A DNA stretch of 64,000 nt from Marinisporobacter sp. (GCA_025210525.1 JAOARP010000058.1:248001-312000); one strand, 5' to 3'; positions 28,101 to 37,807 are shown, counted from the first letter of the stretch. Program-made: numbers and translations. Notes: generated by a model not told the origin, from the sequence alone.

Positions 28101-28640
28101 ATGAAAACGTTCAATTTTTTTGAGCCTTATTTAGAGAAAAGCTATAAGAAATTAGTAATTTTTATAAGTTTTGGAATAGGGGTTCTTCTTTTAATCTATC
28201 CCCTTATAAATATATATCAGATTAGCCGTATGGAAAAAGAAGTAACTGTTATCAATCATAGAGTAGATACACCTGAAGAAATAGTCTTAACACAAGAAAT
28301 GCAAAAAGAAATTAAAAGGTTAGATAACACATTGAGAGATTTGAAAAAATTAGACATATTAACAAAAGAAAAAGATATTGTAAATGATTTTTTAGTATAT
28401 ACCATTTGTAACAATGTTCCAGAAAGTTTATTTTTTAAATCATTTCATATTACCTCTGAGAATGTACAAATAGAAGGCGTATCAAAAAATAAAATAGCTA
28501 TTGCTCAGTTTAAGCATAGTCTAGAGAAAATTATATATTTCCAAAACATATATATTCCTTCGATTTCGGAAGGTAAAGACGGATATACTTTTACCCTTTT
28601 CTTTCATATAGGAGATGACAACAAGGATGAGGCAAACTAA
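28101..28640 (+). CDS. pilN: Second PilN-like protein
   Basis: 179 residues. It starts MKTFNFFEPY, which retains the aromatic NFF docking motif for PilM, then has a membrane helix (about 20-40), a coiled coil and a small extracytoplasmic domain. It overlaps the next gene by 26 bp. Same arrangement as the first PilN, with low sequence identity outside the N-terminal motif. Confidence 0.82.
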   Translation: MKTFNFFEPYLEKSYKKLVIFISFGIGVLLLIYPLINIYQISRMEKEVTVINHRVDTPEEIVLTQEMQKEIKRLDNTLRDLKKLDILTKEKDIVNDFLVYTICNNVPESLFFKSFHITSENVQIEGVSKNKIAIAQFKHSLEKIIYFQNIYIPSISEGKDGYTFTLFFHIGDDNKDEAN

Positions 28641-29772
28641 AAAAATAATATCTATTGCTTTTCTAGTTTCTATAGTGTTTATGGGGTATTTGTACTTCAT
28701 TATTCAGCCTCAAGCTTATAAAAAAAGAGTATTACAAAAAAATATAAAAGTTTGTCAATTGGCAAAGACAAAACAAGAAGAAATTCTATTATTAAAGAAT
28801 AAAATAGAGGAAGAATATACAGAAAAGAATATTGAAGTTACTCATTTAAAAAAGAAATTTTTTGAGGCGATCCATCAAGAAAATATCATTGTTTTATTAG
28901 ATAAAGTAATCAGTGATTCAATGGTTCAAGTACCTTCTATTAATTTTTCTGAATTGACAAAGAATGATGGTATAGATTTTATTACAGTGACTTTACCCTT
29001 TGATGGTAGTTATGAGAATTTAATGGTTTTATTAAAAAGAATTAGAGAATATAGCAAAAAAATCATTGTAAATGCTATAAATATTGATAATATGGAAAAC
29101 AATCAATTACGAGGAAGTATTATTTTAGACTTTTACAGTTTACATAATGAAGATCATGAAGACGAGTTTTTTGCAAACTTTTATGGAAGGGAAAGATTTA
29201 GGGAAAATCCTTTTGATTCTTTTGAAGAAGACATAGAAAGCTATATACCAAATGATATAGAAGAAATATCTGATTCTATAGAAAATCCATCTAAAAAGAT
29301 ATTATATGGTTTTGAATCTACTAGTCCTTTTTTTGTAGGGTTTCCTAAAAAAATTATTGGTAAATTATATAAAGACCCAGAAAGTAAAGAAGGTCAATGT
29401 GCAATAAAGCTGATATATGATTTTATAAGACCAAGAAAGAAAAGCCAAGGAAATGTTGTGTTAAATGAAGAGAATATTATCATTAAAGACAAAGTAAAAG
29501 GTGTAGGATTGTGGGTATATACCTCTGAAAAAAATAACAATAAAATAGTATTAGTTTTTATAGACCAACATGGGAAAAATCATCCGATTTCTTTAACAAA
29601 TCAAATAGATTGGATAGGCTGGAGATATTTAGAAGGGGTTATTCCTCAAGAGGCTATATACCCTATTCAACTTCAACGAATTTATGTAGAAAGTTTAGAT
29701 TTTGATAAGAATATAAAGGGAATATTAAAATTTGACCAATTAGAAGCTGTTTATGATATGAAAGAGGATTAA
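28615..29772 (+). CDS. pilO: Second PilO-like protein with C-terminal extension
   Basis: A 385-residue bitopic protein with one N-terminal helix (about 12-32), a coiled coil and a PilO-type domain (FDGSYENLMVLLKRIREYSKKI region), then an extension of about 185 residues that starts after FGRERFRENPFDSF-like sequence and ends in a beta-rich domain. The first-cluster PilO has the same NPF(D/E)xF junction, showing that both inherited the extended form. Its start overlaps the PilN-like gene. Confidence 0.8.
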   Translation: MTTRMRQTKKIISIAFLVSIVFMGYLYFIIQPQAYKKRVLQKNIKVCQLAKTKQEEILLLKNKIEEEYTEKNIEVTHLKKKFFEAIHQENIIVLLDKVISDSMVQVPSINFSELTKNDGIDFITVTLPFDGSYENLMVLLKRIREYSKKIIVNAINIDNMENNQLRGSIILDFYSLHNEDHEDEFFANFYGRERFRENPFDSFEEDIESYIPNDIEEISDSIENPSKKILYGFESTSPFFVGFPKKIIGKLYKDPESKEGQCAIKLIYDFIRPRKKSQGNVVLNEENIIIKDKVKGVGLWVYTSEKNNNKIVLVFIDQHGKNHPISLTNQIDWIGWRYLEGVIPQEAIYPIQLQRIYVESLDFDKNIKGILKFDQLEAVYDMKED

Positions 29773-29786
29773 AGGAGTGATTTTAT

Positions 29787-31412
29787 TTGAAGAGAAAAAT
29801 AGTAATGATTGTTTTATTTTTTATAGTTTTTAGCTCCTTTGGATTTGCACAGGATGAAAAAATTTATGAATATGAAAGAAATATGGGAAAAGTTTTAGGA
29901 AAAGTTTATGGACAAAAGGATGCTATTAAACATAAAACTCTTCATTGGGAGAAAGCTTTTTATATAGAAGAAGAAAATATTAAGAAGGAATATGATTTAA
30001 AGACAAAAGTACAAAAAGAAAAATTCAAGGAAGGATTTAAAGAAGGATATATAAATGGATACAAAAATTTTGATATGAAAAACTCTTTAGATTTTAAAAT
30101 TGATGCCATTGGAAAAAGTCATGGAAAAACTTTGGGAGACTTAATGGGAAAAATATATGGAAAAAAAGATTTTTTGGAAGGAAAATCAAATAATTGGAAT
30201 AGAAGTGACTTATCAAGTGAAGCTATTAGAAATAAATATCAACTAAGTCTTGATACACAAGAATATGCTCAAAATTTTATAATAGAATACAAAGCATCCT
30301 ATAAAACAAGCTATACAGATGCATTTCGTATGTTAAATATAAACATAAAAAAAGAAACTATAGAAAAAGGAAATCTTCATGGCATTGAGATGGGAAAAAA
30401 CGATGGAGGAATCTTAGGGAAAATAGATTATGAAGAAAATAAGATAAATGATTGGAAAAATGCTTTACCTTCTGATGAAGAAATCATAAGAAAATTTTAC
30501 CTTTTAAAGGAAAGTATCGACTATAGACTATTCTTTTTAGTAAGCTACAAAGAAGGTTTTCAACAATCATATACAAATACCTTTCAAAAAGAAAATATGA
30601 ACAGGGCTAAAGAAAATATGGATTATAAAAAAGTCTCTATAAAGGGAGGAAAAATCCATAGTACTGATGAAAATGTAAGTCTTTTTATAGAGGAGGGCGC
30701 TATTTATCAACCAACATTTTTTAACGTTTCAAAAAGATATTTTCCACTATATGTGAAAAAATATGAACCTCTCTCTAATATTTATGAAGTACATGTTAAA
30801 AATTATTCATCAAGTGTAAAACTTAAAAAACCTATTGTTCTTAGCTTTAAATATTATGGTCCTGAAACAGGAGGTATTTATCAATATATAAATCATGAGT
30901 GGATATATCTTTATAGTACTATAGAAAAAGATAGAATTTTCACTGAAATACCATCCAATATTTATTATGGAGGAACTTATGGTATATATATTGATGAAAA
31001 TTATGAAGAACTAATCGATATCCATGGTCATTGGGCAGAAAAAGAAATCTATTCTTTTCTTAGAAGAGATTATATAAAGGGCTATACAGATCAAACCTTT
31101 AAACCTGATCAGTCTATTAGTATGGGTGAATTTTTTGCTGTGCTCAACAAGGTCGGTAAAAATAATTTGCTAATAAAAGAATGTATGAAGGAGTATAAAG
31201 ATCATATAAGTGATTTAGTAACTTATGAAAAAGTAGAACAAGTTATACAAAAAACTACAAATGATAAAAATTTTAATTGGGACACTATTGCTGAAAAAAT
31301 GTTATATGCAAAATTCACTAGATCCAAAAGTCACTATGGAAAAGATGAAGTGATAACAAGGGCAGAAGCTCTATATATGTTATATATATTAGAGCAAGAA
31401 AAGAAGCTTTAG
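29787..31412 (+). CDS. SLH-domain protein with three internal repeats
   Basis: 541 residues. A signal peptide (MKRKIVMIVLFFIVFSSFGFA) is followed by three diverged repeats of about 80 residues (starting near 30, 105 and 190), each with G-x-x-x-GK-x-G-x-K, a W-x-x-A/S segment, an I-x-x-K/F-x-Y/L step and an ending rich in YK and F. A beta-rich middle follows. The C terminus has one clear SLH motif (DIHGHWAEKEIYSFLRRDYIKGYTD, cut here to its core HWAEKEI...IKGYTD) and a weak second one (VITRAEALYMLYI). SLH modules bind pyruvylated secondary wall polymer, so it may anchor pilus parts to the cell wall. Confidence 0.78.
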   Translation: MKRKIVMIVLFFIVFSSFGFAQDEKIYEYERNMGKVLGKVYGQKDAIKHKTLHWEKAFYIEEENIKKEYDLKTKVQKEKFKEGFKEGYINGYKNFDMKNSLDFKIDAIGKSHGKTLGDLMGKIYGKKDFLEGKSNNWNRSDLSSEAIRNKYQLSLDTQEYAQNFIIEYKASYKTSYTDAFRMLNINIKKETIEKGNLHGIEMGKNDGGILGKIDYEENKINDWKNALPSDEEIIRKFYLLKESIDYRLFFLVSYKEGFQQSYTNTFQKENMNRAKENMDYKKVSIKGGKIHSTDENVSLFIEEGAIYQPTFFNVSKRYFPLYVKKYEPLSNIYEVHVKNYSSSVKLKKPIVLSFKYYGPETGGIYQYINHEWIYLYSTIEKDRIFTEIPSNIYYGGTYGIYIDENYEELIDIHGHWAEKEIYSFLRRDYIKGYTDQTFKPDQSISMGEFFAVLNKVGKNNLLIKECMKEYKDHISDLVTYEKVEQVIQKTTNDKNFNWDTIAEKMLYAKFTRSKSHYGKDEVITRAEALYMLYILEQEKKL

Positions 31413-31427
31413 GGAGACATTATAAGA

Positions 31428-31916
31428 ATGTATAGGTTAAAGAAGTTTTTGTACATGAAAAAAAGAATAGAACTTACCCATCATACGGATGGATTTACCC
31501 TCATAGAAATACTTTTGGTATTATCTCTTATAAGCATCCTTTCACTGATGGTTATCTCTATCAATAAAACTGTATATAATACAGTTTTATTAGAAACAAC
31601 CACCCAAAGAATAAAGAGTGCTTTGACCCTTGCACAACAATTAAGCATTTCAGAAACGAATTCTTATAAGTTTGAATTTATTAATACCACTCATATTATC
31701 CGTGTAAAAGAAAATGAGATTAATGGAAAAACAGTTTTAAAAGAAAAAATAAATAGAAGCATTTCTATTAGGCCCTCTACTTTTGGAGAGGTGATTTACG
31801 ATTGTGAAGGAAATACAGGATATCATAAATTTTCTTTAGTAAATAAAAATAAAAAAACAATAACAATTCAAACAATGATTGGTACTGGAAGAATACAGCT
31901 TTCGAAAAAATATTAA
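31428..31916 (+). CDS. Minor prepilin, GspH/FimT-like
   Basis: 162 residues. The leader ends HHTDG before FTLIEILLVLSLISIL, with Glu5 present. The following TTTQRIKSALTLAQQLSISE and the beta-strands TGYHKFSLVN and GTGRIQLS are typical of the GspH/FimT group. The leader is long (about 21-22 residues) if the ATG at 31428 is used; an ATG at 31455 would shorten it. First of four prepilin-like genes that close the second cluster. Confidence 0.8.
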   Translation: MYRLKKFLYMKKRIELTHHTDGFTLIEILLVLSLISILSLMVISINKTVYNTVLLETTTQRIKSALTLAQQLSISETNSYKFEFINTTHIIRVKENEINGKTVLKEKINRSISIRPSTFGEVIYDCEGNTGYHKFSLVNKNKKTITIQTMIGTGRIQLSKKY

Positions 31917-31949
31917 AATAAATGAGTGAAAGAACAGGATGAAAATGTA

Positions 31950-32426
31950 ATGAAAATATATATAAATAAAAAAGGATTTACGCTAATAGAAGTTTTGATT
32001 GGAATAGTGATTTTAGAAATACTTATTATTACTACAACGACTATTTTATTTCAGGTCAATAAAATTAATAGAAAAACTTCCACAACCTATGAATCTATAA
32101 AAATAGCACAAAGGTATATGGAGGAAATAAAGAATAGGAATATAAAGATAAATGGAGAGCATTATTCATTAAAAGAGTTAGCAGAGCTTACACATAAAAA
32201 TACAAATGACCTTCTAACACTAGATTCTTCTTATAATATGAAATTAAGGGTTACAAGTATTCATCAAGGTAATCATATTTCTTCTAGCAATTTTTATCTT
32301 GTGACTATAAGTTATAAAGATGAAAATAATAAGACTAATATGCTAGAAAATTATATAAATCCTTTAGAAGAGTCTTATCATGAGTATCTTGAAATTCCTA
32401 TATCTGAAAAGGATTTTATACAATAA
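31950..32426 (+). CDS. Minor prepilin, PilV-like
   Basis: About 158 residues with leader MKIYINKKG and mature start FTLIEVLIGIVILEIL, Glu5 present. The ATG at 31950 is preferred over GTG 31926 because it gives a normal leader. After the helix, SIKIAQRYMEEIKNRNIK is the PilV/GspI pattern. It lies 33 bp after the GspH-like gene. Confidence 0.78.
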   Translation: MKIYINKKGFTLIEVLIGIVILEILIITTTTILFQVNKINRKTSTTYESIKIAQRYMEEIKNRNIKINGEHYSLKELAELTHKNTNDLLTLDSSYNMKLRVTSIHQGNHISSSNFYLVTISYKDENNKTNMLENYINPLEESYHEYLEIPISEKDFIQ

Positions 32427-32445
32427 ACCATTGGAGGAATTTTTA

Positions 32446-32976
32446 TTGAAAAAATACAATAATCAAAGAGGATTTACATTGGTTGAAATTTCTATATCTA
32501 TCGTATTATTTTCTATTATTATGACTGCCTTTATGTCGTATTTTATATTTTGTGTAAAAAATTGTACGAAACAGCTAGAAGTGTTAGATGATAAAGAAAA
32601 TCTTAGACAAGCTTTAGATTATATAGAAAGAAGTATTAAATTTTGCAATCAAGAAAAATTTATTTATGATGAAACTTCAAAAACTTTAATGGGGGAAGAT
32701 TTAGAGAAAAATAAAGTTCTTATTGATCTGAGTGGAAAAATAAATTATGAGGATCATGTCTTAATATATTTTTATAAACATAAAAAGCAATTGAGAAGAA
32801 GTATAAATGGCGAACACAATGTTTTATTAGGAGAAATAGAAGATATTCATGTTACAGAGATTATAAAAAACAAGCTTTTAGAAATAGAAATATCTACAGA
32901 AAATGGGTTATCTGGAAAAACAAGATTAAAAATAAATGGTGAGGAAAATTTCTATGAAAAAGCATTTAACCAATAA
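32446..32976 (+). CDS. Minor prepilin, PilW/GspJ-like
   Basis: 176 residues from a TTG at 32446 with TTGGAGG 8-9 bp upstream. This gives the leader LKKYNNQRG before FTLVEISISIVLFSII with Glu5 present. The frame is open 22 codons further up but without a ribosome binding site. The DKENLRQALDYIERSIKF segment resembles GspJ/PilW proteins. It overlaps the next gene by 23 bp. Confidence 0.8.
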   Translation: MKKYNNQRGFTLVEISISIVLFSIIMTAFMSYFIFCVKNCTKQLEVLDDKENLRQALDYIERSIKFCNQEKFIYDETSKTLMGEDLEKNKVLIDLSGKINYEDHVLIYFYKHKKQLRRSINGEHNVLLGEIEDIHVTEIIKNKLLEIEISTENGLSGKTRLKINGEENFYEKAFNQ

Positions 32977-33568
32977 AGGCTCTATTATTATCAACAGCTT
33001 TATGATTAGTATTCTTTTATTAATGATTATTATTACGACCCTTACTATATGTGTAAATGAATTTTATATTGTCAAATCTAATGAAAATAGTATAAAAGCC
33101 TATTATCTTGCAGAATCTGGCATTAATGAAACTATCTCGAAAATAAATAACGAATTGAATAAAGTAATAGGAAGATATTTAATGAAGTTAAAAGAAGATA
33201 AAATGAAATATATTCAAAAGATCATTTCAGAAAAAAATGAAAAGCCCTATAGACCACTTTCCTTAGACCAAGATTTGCAAAATTATTTGTCCTCTCAGTT
33301 ATCTCTATTCAATGAAACTATAACAAATAAAGAAAAACCTTTCTCTTATACTGATCATTATTCATATACCATAAAAACAAGCTATTCTTTTCAAGACAAT
33401 ACAATTGATATTTTAAGCACAGGTGTATATAATAGTACAAAAAAAATTATACATGTTTATCTATTGCTTCCACATATAGAAAATGATGGAGTAGATATGT
33501 ATGATTTACCTAAAATCAAAGTTTTACCCTTAAGGATTGAACGCTATTATCAAGTTTTTGGGCAATAA
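32954..33568 (+). CDS. PilX/GspK-like minor pilus protein
   Basis: 204 residues. MKKHLTNKGSIIINSFMISIL gives a PilX-like N terminus without Glu5, and AYYLAESGINETISKIN is the PilX signature after the helix. GTGAGG precedes the ATG at 32954. Unlike the first-cluster PilX-like protein it has no beta-helical passenger. Last gene of the second cluster. Confidence 0.78.
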   Translation: MKKHLTNKGSIIINSFMISILLLMIIITTLTICVNEFYIVKSNENSIKAYYLAESGINETISKINNELNKVIGRYLMKLKEDKMKYIQKIISEKNEKPYRPLSLDQDLQNYLSSQLSLFNETITNKEKPFSYTDHYSYTIKTSYSFQDNTIDILSTGVYNSTKKIIHVYLLLPHIENDGVDMYDLPKIKVLPLRIERYYQVFGQ

Positions 33569-33704
33569 TTTAATACTTTATGCATATAATAATGAAGAAA
33601 CATGCAAAAATTCTACTCAAAAGAAAAAAAGTATGTTATGATATTATAGAGTTGTTTACAAATTCTTTGATAGTTTGGCAAAATTCACTATTGGGGGGAT
33701 TCAA

Positions 33705-34766
33705 TTGCATCGTCGACTTTGTAAATTAAGAGACATTCTAAAGGGGAAAAATTTAGATGCTGCAATCATTTTTAAACCTGAGAATAGAAGATATATGAGT
33801 GGATTTACTGGAACAAGTGGGTATGCTTTGATTACTATGAATAAAGCTTTCTTTCTTACAGACTTTAGATATGTGGATCAAGCAAAACAACAATGTAAAG
33901 AATATGAGATTATCAAGCATACAAATGAACGCAGTATTTTTTCCATCATCAATGAGTTAAATTTAAATAACTTAGGTTTTGAAGAAAATTTTATTACTTA
34001 TCATCAGTATATGGAATTTAGTAAAGAACTAGATCATATAGAATTAATACCTCTTGATGGAGCTATTAGCTCTTTGAGAAAAATTAAATACGAAGAGGAA
34101 ATTAAGTACATAAAGCAGGCTGCAAATATTGCTGACGAAGCTTTTTTACATATTTGTAACTATATGAAACCTGGTATTGCTGAAAAAAATGTGGCACTTG
34201 AATTAGAAACCTTTATGAAAAAAGAGGGAGCTAGCAGTACATCCTTTGATACGATTGTTGCTTCTGGCATACGATCATCTTTACCTCATGGGGTAGCTTC
34301 TGATAAACTATTAGAAAAGGGAGATTTTGTAACCCTTGATTTTGGATGCATCTACAATGGATATTGTTCTGATATGACAAGAACGATTGTCCTTGGAAAA
34401 GCTAATGAACAGCAAAGAGAAATTTATCATATTGTACTAAAGGCACAACAAGAAGCTTTAGCAGCTATAAAACCTGGTATTACAGGAATAGAAGCTGATA
34501 AAATAGCAAGAGATGTTATCACATCTTGCGGATATGGTGAATACTTTGGTCATGGACTAGGTCATGGTGTTGGTCTTGAAATCCATGAAGATCCAAGCTT
34601 ATCGCCTATTGGGAAAGAAGTTTTAAAAGAAGGAATGATCGTTACAGATGAACCAGGTATTTATATACCTGATTTTGGAGGCGTAAGGATTGAAGATTTA
34701 TTAATGATTACTAAAAGTGGAAATAAAGTTTTATCTAAATCGCCAAAAAACTTAATTGAGATTTAA
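33705..34766 (+). CDS. pepP: Xaa-Pro aminopeptidase (M24B)
   Basis: 353-residue cytosolic metallopeptidase removing N-terminal residues before proline. The creatinase N-domain (MSGFTGTSGYALIT) is followed by the pita-bread domain with metal ligands in DFGCIYNGYCSDMTRT (two Asp), GHGLGHGVGLEIHEDP (His), TDEPGIYIPDFGGVRIED (two Glu). The TTG at 33705 with GGGGGG 6 bp upstream is the start, in place of the frame's 30-bp upstream extension. Partner in location to efp, as in many Firmicutes. Confidence 0.92.
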   Translation: MHRRLCKLRDILKGKNLDAAIIFKPENRRYMSGFTGTSGYALITMNKAFFLTDFRYVDQAKQQCKEYEIIKHTNERSIFSIINELNLNNLGFEENFITYHQYMEFSKELDHIELIPLDGAISSLRKIKYEEEIKYIKQAANIADEAFLHICNYMKPGIAEKNVALELETFMKKEGASSTSFDTIVASGIRSSLPHGVASDKLLEKGDFVTLDFGCIYNGYCSDMTRTIVLGKANEQQREIYHIVLKAQQEALAAIKPGITGIEADKIARDVITSCGYGEYFGHGLGHGVGLEIHEDPSLSPIGKEVLKEGMIVTDEPGIYIPDFGGVRIEDLLMITKSGNKVLSKSPKNLIEI

Positions 34767-34828
34767 CAATAAATTACTGGTAGATTTACCAGAAAGATAA
34801 TAAACTTATTACATATGGAGGGATACTA

Positions 34829-35386
34829 ATGATTAGTGCAGGAGATTTTAGAAAAGGAATGACATTCCAAATAAATGGAGAACCTTTTATTGTTGTAGAT
34901 TTCCAACATGTTAAGCCTGGAAAAGGAGCTGCTTTTGTTAGAACAAAATATAAAAGTGTATTGACAGGTTCTACACGTGAAGAAGCTTTTAACCCAAATG
35001 AAAAATTCCCAAAAGCACATATTGAAACAAAACAAATGGAATACTTATATAATGATGGAGAATTATATTACTTTATGGATAATGAAACTTATGATCAGAT
35101 TCCATTAGTAAAAGAACAAGTTGAAGAAGCTATCCTTTATTTAAGAGAAAATGATACTGCTACAGTAAAATTCTTCAATGAAAAAGCATTCCAAGTAGAT
35201 CCACCAAATTTTGTTGAATTAGAAGTTACTTATACAGAACCAGGTGTAAAGGGAGCTACTGCTACAAATGTAACTAAGCCAGCTACAATGGAAACTGGTG
35301 CAACTGTACAAGTTCCTATTTTTATTAATGAGGGAGACAGAATAAAAATAGATACAAGAACAGGTGAGTATTTATCAAGAGCATAG
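34829..35386 (+). CDS. efp: Translation elongation factor P
   Basis: 185-residue three-domain factor that relieves ribosome stalling at polyproline stretches. [20 protein letters not shown] and [14 protein letters not shown] include the modified-lysine loop region; the C-terminal signature [15 protein letters not shown] is complete. TATGGAGGGA is the ribosome binding site. It lies directly after pepP, the usual pairing. Confidence 0.97.
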   Translation: MISAGDFRKGMTFQINGEPFIVVDFQHVKPGKGAAFVRTKYKSVLTGSTREEAFNPNEKFPKAHIETKQMEYLYNDGELYYFMDNETYDQIPLVKEQVEEAILYLRENDTATVKFFNEKAFQVDPPNFVELEVTYTEPGVKGATATNVTKPATMETGATVQVPIFINEGDRIKIDTRTGEYLSRA

Positions 35387-35426
35387 TAAATAATATATAT
35401 ATTAAATTAAAAGGAGGCGTTGTTTC

Positions 35427-35861
35427 TTGAATCATTTATACGAAAGAGTAGCTTATTTAAGAGGTCTTGCAGAAGGAATGGAAGTAGATCAAAATTCAAA
35501 AGAGGGTAAACTTTTAGTAAACATTATTGATGTGCTAGAAGATTTTGCTGATGCTTGTAATGATCTACAGGAGGATGTAAAAGATTTAGATGAATATGTA
35601 GAAACAGTTGATGAAGATTTAGCAATGGTTGAAGATGAATTATTTGAGGAATTAGAAGATGAAGATTATGATGAAGAGGATATTGACTTTGTTGAAGTAG
35701 AATGTCCTAATTGTAACGAAAGCATCTATCTTGATGAAGACTTTATGGATCATAATGATGAAGAAACTGAATTAATCTGCCCAAATTGTCATGAAAAAAT
35801 ATATATTGAAGAAGAATGCTCATGTGGTGAACATGGTTGTTGTGATCATGACCATGAATAA
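35427..35861 (+). CDS. Acidic zinc-ribbon protein (CD1247-like)
   Basis: 144 residues. An N-terminal helical domain (MNHLYERVAYLRGLAEGM) and a very acidic middle precede a C-terminal zinc ribbon with CPNC (about 91-94) and a second CPNC, then a Cys/His-rich tail (CSCGEHGCCDHDHE). Proteins of this kind are annotated CD1247 N-terminal-domain proteins in clostridia, and the gene regularly follows efp. The biochemical role is unknown; metal binding is likely from the motif alone. Confidence 0.82.
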   Translation: MNHLYERVAYLRGLAEGMEVDQNSKEGKLLVNIIDVLEDFADACNDLQEDVKDLDEYVETVDEDLAMVEDELFEELEDEDYDEEDIDFVEVECPNCNESIYLDEDFMDHNDEETELICPNCHEKIYIEEECSCGEHGCCDHDHE

Positions 35862-35877
35862 TCAATCAAAATAGCAA

Positions 35878-35917
35878 AAACCTTGATACATTTTAAAATG
35901 TATCAAGGTTTTTTTAT
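35878..35917 (+). terminator. Strong rho-independent terminator
   Basis: Perfect stem aaccttgatacatttt / aaaatgtatcaaggtt followed by a T-run. It separates the efp group from the spoIIIA operon. Confidence 0.92.
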
Positions 35918-36000
35918 TTTGAAAAAATTTATGAATCAAATAAATTTTAATCATATTATTGGGACAATGAAAATAATAATGATATAAAGGGGGACATGTT

Positions 36001-37044
36001 ATGAGTACATTTAAAGATAAAAATTTTGAGAAAAAGAACATTTATAAGCATCACTTAAAACAAAGCGTATTAGAAGCCCTTCCGTTAAATCTAAGAGAGC
36101 TATTTATTAGATTACCCTCGGAGGAAATAAAGGATATAGAGGAAATACGTTTAAGAGTGAATCAACCACTTATGATTAGTAGAAAAAATAAAGATTTATT
36201 CATTGGTAAAAAAGGAAATATTGTAGTCTATGCCAGTGAAAGCTATCTGGTTACAAAACAAGATATAGAAAAAGCTTACCAACTAATTACAGATTATTCT
36301 CTCTATGCGTTAGAAGAAGAAATTCGTAGTGGTTTTATTACTTTAAAAGGAGGGCATAGAGTTGGTATATGTGGAACGACTGTATTAAATAATGGAGTCA
36401 TTAAAACCATTAAAAATATTTCTGGATTAAATATTAGAATTTCAAAGCAAAAGGTTGGTATTTCAAATAAATTAATCCCCTACTTATTAAAAAACAATGA
36501 ATTTCTAAATACTTTAATTGTCTCTCCTCCTCAATGTGGAAAAACAACTCTTTTAAGGGATATTATAAGAAATTTAAGTAATGGTATGAAATCTTTAAGT
36601 TTTTCAGGCTTTAAAATTGGTGTTGTAGATGAAAGATCTGAAATCTGTGGTATTTATCAAGGAATTCCGCAAAATGACGTAGGCTTTAAAACAGATATAC
36701 TAAATGCTTGTCCTAAAGCCGAAGGAATGATGATGCTCATAAGGTCTATGTCTCCATATATTATAGCAACAGATGAAATTGGTAAAAAAGAGGATATCCT
36801 TGCTATAGAGGAAGCATTGAATGCAGGAATCAAGTTAATTACAACTGTACATGGAAGAGATTTAGATGAAATTTATAGACGAAACAATCTTAAAAGTTTA
36901 TTGTCACTAGGAATTTTTGAAAAAATTATTATTTTATCTAATCAACCCAAAGTAGGTACCATCGAAAAGATTATCGATGGAAAAAATAACAAAATACTAG
37001 CTACCTACCCCTTCTTAGATAGGAGGAATGGTCTTGTTTGCTAA
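36001..37044 (+). CDS. spoIIIAA: Stage III sporulation protein AA
   Basis: 347-residue secretion-type ATPase of the SpoIIIA-SpoIIQ feeding-tube channel between mother cell and forespore. Walker A SPPQCGKTTL is at about 176-185; GVVDERSEICG, CPKAEGMMMLIRSM and ATDEIGKKEDI follow. AAGGGGG precedes the ATG. First of eight adjacent spoIIIA genes. The operon is normally sigma-E dependent; no clear sigma-E promoter was seen by eye. Confidence 0.95.
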   Translation: MSTFKDKNFEKKNIYKHHLKQSVLEALPLNLRELFIRLPSEEIKDIEEIRLRVNQPLMISRKNKDLFIGKKGNIVVYASESYLVTKQDIEKAYQLITDYSLYALEEEIRSGFITLKGGHRVGICGTTVLNNGVIKTIKNISGLNIRISKQKVGISNKLIPYLLKNNEFLNTLIVSPPQCGKTTLLRDIIRNLSNGMKSLSFSGFKIGVVDERSEICGIYQGIPQNDVGFKTDILNACPKAEGMMMLIRSMSPYIIATDEIGKKEDILAIEEALNAGIKLITTVHGRDLDEIYRRNNLKSLLSLGIFEKIIILSNQPKVGTIEKIIDGKNNKILATYPFLDRRNGLVC

Positions 37045-37555
37045 AATAATTTTTTCAAGTTTGATTATCCTATGTACTGCAGCAATAGGTTATATTTTTT
37101 CATATGAATATACAGAGCGCCTCTATCAATTGAAAAATTTATATTTATCCTTTCAGTTATTAGAAACAGAGATTCTTTATGCATCTAATACTCTTCCTAT
37201 TGCTATGCAAAGAGTAGGTAGTAAGAGTGGGAAAAAAATCAATGAAATATTTACGGACACCTACAAAATTCTTTATAGCAAAAGGGGATATAGCGTTGAG
37301 GAAGCATGGCATAAAGCTATTGAGCAAAATATTAAAAATATGTCTTTAAATAAAGAAGATAAAGAAATATTAATAGATTTTGGGAAAAATTTAGGGTTTA
37401 CGGATAAAGAAAACCAAATAAAAAATTTTCAACTCATTTATTTACAATTGAAAAAACAACAAGACAGTGCAGAACAATTAAAAATGAAAAACGGAAAACT
37501 ATGTAAAAGCTTAGGTGTATTGATTGGTTTAGCTATTGTCATTGTGTTTATATAA
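37034..37555 (+). CDS. spoIIIAB: Stage III sporulation protein AB
   Basis: 173 residues. N-terminal membrane helix, a GspF-like helical body (LYQLKNLYLSFQLLETEILYA region), and a C-terminal helix. TTG 37034 is chosen with AGGAGG 7 bp upstream; ATG 37028 is only 1 bp from that site. It overlaps spoIIIAA by 11 bp. In the complex it is the platform protein for the SpoIIIAA ATPase. Confidence 0.92.
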   Translation: MFAKIIFSSLIILCTAAIGYIFSYEYTERLYQLKNLYLSFQLLETEILYASNTLPIAMQRVGSKSGKKINEIFTDTYKILYSKRGYSVEEAWHKAIEQNIKNMSLNKEDKEILIDFGKNLGFTDKENQIKNFQLIYLQLKKQQDSAEQLKMKNGKLCKSLGVLIGLAIVIVFI

Positions 37556-37586
37556 AAAATCAGAGCTGTCATAAGGAGGAGCTTTT

Positions 37587-37790
37587 ATGAATATTAATGT
37601 AGATTTAATTTTTAAAATTGCAGCCATTGGCATATTAGTTTCTGTATTAAATTTAGTTTTAAAACATTCTGGCAGAGAAGAACAAGCTATGATGACAACC
37701 CTTGTTGGAATTGTTGTTGTATTGTTTATGGTCATTCAACTTATTAGTGATTTATTTACAACAGTGAAAACCATGTTCCAACTATATTAG
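37587..37790 (+). CDS. spoIIIAC: Stage III sporulation protein AC
   Basis: 67-residue membrane protein with two helices (about 7-23, 37-58) around the REEQAMMTTLVG loop typical of SpoIIIAC. ATAAGGAGG precedes the ATG. Length is normal for the family. Confidence 0.95.
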   Translation: MNINVDLIFKIAAIGILVSVLNLVLKHSGREEQAMMTTLVGIVVVLFMVIQLISDLFTTVKTMFQLY

Positions 37791-37807
37791 ATAAAGGTGT
37801 GATGTGG

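Noticed and set aside
35951-35980. Possible sigma-E promoter before spoIIIAA (TCATATT then AATAATAA)
   Set aside because: The -35-like part fits but the -10 matches only four of eight positions.
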